From assembly GCF_016889705.1 (NCBI RefSeq), contig NZ_CP069526.1:5084001-5148000 (forward strand): DNA of 64,000 nucleotides. The letters are read 5' to 3'. A program made the translations under genes and the position numbers. The stretch is from Amycolatopsis sp. FDAARGOS 1241 (lineage in GTDB: Bacteria > Actinomycetota > Actinomycetes > Mycobacteriales > Pseudonocardiaceae). The notes beneath the pieces were generated by a model. It was given only the letters and a program-made list of their open reading frames with translations. It did no database searches and was not told the DNA's origin. Shown here piece after piece: positions 63,455 to 64,000 of the stretch. Numbering within the stretch: the stretch's first letter is position 1; the number at the start of each line of letters is the position of its first letter.

Positions 63455-64000
63455 GCGAGCACGACACGCGGCCCGGTCGCGAAGCCCTCACCGGCGTGGC
63501 CACCGGCCGCAAACTCAACCGTCGGCGCGGCGAACAACCGATGGTGCCTGACGCGGAATTCACCTCCTACTACGGCAAACCGATCATCAATGCATCCGTC
63601 TGACACTCCCCCGACATCCCGGGCTACCTGTTCCTCGGCGGTCTCGCCGGAGCGTCGTCGCTGCTCGGCGCCGGGGCCCACGCCACCCGGCGCAAGAATC
63701 TCGAACGCGTCGCGAAGACCGGTGCGTTCGACGGGATCAGCCTCTCCCTCGTCGCGCTTGTCCACGACCTCGGCCGGCCGGAACGATTCCTCAACATGCT
63801 GCGGATGCTGAAGGTGACCTCGCCGATGAACCTCGGCTCGTGGCTGCTGGCCGGCTACGCCCCCTCGCGGTGCCGCGGCCGCGTCGTCCATCACCGGAAA
63901 ACTGCCGCGGACCGGTGCGCTGGCAACCGCCGGAGCCGCACTGACCGGACCCGCAGTGGCGGCCTCCACCGCAGCCCTCCTCACCGGCACCGCCGCGCCC
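63451..64000 (+). pseudogene. NrfD/FdnI-type membrane subunit, opal stop plus frameshift (runs off window)
   Basis: ATG 63451 overlaps the fdnH stop. After EFTSYYGKPIINASV a TGA (63601-63603) interrupts the frame, which then continues HSPDIPGYLFLGGLAGASSL, LGAGAHATRRKNLERVAKTG, DGISLSLVALVHDLGRPERF, LNMLRMLKVTSPMNLGSWLL. A frame change near 63865 continues AAASSITGKLPRTGALATAG. TGA stands where a Trp is expected. The family (NrfD/PsrC-like polytopic subunits) transfers electrons between Fe-S partners and quinone. The gene is cut by the window end. Confidence 0.75.

Noticed and set aside
63601..63603. TGA in the NrfD-like gene as selenocysteine
   Set aside because: Sec occurs in the catalytic FdnG subunit and not in the membrane subunit. 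The family has Trp here, no SECIS-like hairpin is seen, and a second lesion follows.

Overview
The window is high-GC actinobacterial DNA. Evidence: GC-rich third codon positions, GTG starts, SARP/AfsR and LAL-type LuxR regulators, a DnaE2-type polymerase relic, and a NarGHJI operon. The style (SARP-type regulators, GADN-type small proteins, IS5/ISL3/Tn3 relics) suggests a Pseudonocardiales member such as an Amycolatopsis relative, but this is inference and not proof. Intact housekeeping-style genes alternate with long stretches of decayed genes, so this looks like an accessory, actively eroding chromosomal region.

Layout. 0-5.3 kb: end of an unknown gene, a probable STAS-domain relic, a small sigma factor, a sulfite-oxidase-like molybdoprotein whose reductase partner is cut off beside a Tn3 transposase relic, and a Tat-exported ferritin-like protein. 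5.5-8.3 kb: a large LuxR/LAL regulator. 8.3-16.5 kb: a VCBS-repeat relic, a 266-bp inverted repeat pair (10.46-10.73 and 13.68-13.94 kb) enclosing a Cys-rich miniprotein, a VOC protein and an AhpD-like protein, then an SDR, the initiator tRNA-fMet with terminator, and OsmC. 17.6-21 kb: two relic copies of the DnaE2 C-terminus on either side of a membrane protein and a NarL-type two-component system, then a broken Imm32-like gene. 21.4-32 kb is a gene graveyard: ABC binding-protein, Tn3, IS630, methyltransferase and polymorphic-toxin relics. It also holds a co-oriented minus-strand run of small proteins (25.7-29.4 kb: GADN family, 144 aa, 123 aa, secreted protein, HicB-like, Zn-motif protein) and a second, cytosolic ferritin-like paralogue. 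32.6-34.1 kb: DUF488-like ORF coupled to a TDT/TehA-type transporter. 34.6-44.9 kb: a SARP-AAA-TPR regulator divergent from narGHJI. 45.2-47.5 kb: a perfect 19-bp hairpin, then an IS5-type element split by an ISL3 element. 48.4-55 kb: membrane proteins, Tn3 resolvase/transposase relic, DinB-like protein, SHOCT plus multicopper oxidase, and a MetX-like hydrolase. 55.1-59.3 kb: a broken acetate-permease-like gene, then acs. 59.9-64 kb: a hydrogenase-4/NuoC-like scrap, cupin and divergent TetR, then a formate dehydrogenase operon in which every visible gene is broken.

Functional themes. Anaerobic or alternative respiration recurs: intact nitrate reductase, dead formate dehydrogenase, dead hydrogenase-4-like genes, a sulfite-oxidase-like molybdoprotein, and NarL-type and SARP regulators. 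The second theme is genome decay, with at least 20 distinguishable relics, many carrying one or two frameshifts or a single stop. The large intact ORFs (narG, acs, LuxR, SARP) argue against pervasive sequencing error. The most system-like undescribed material is the 25.7-29.4 kb run of small co-oriented genes and the three-copy GADN family. The best-supported surprising observations are the wholesale collapse of the fdn operon, the nested IS, and the DnaE2 tail duplication.
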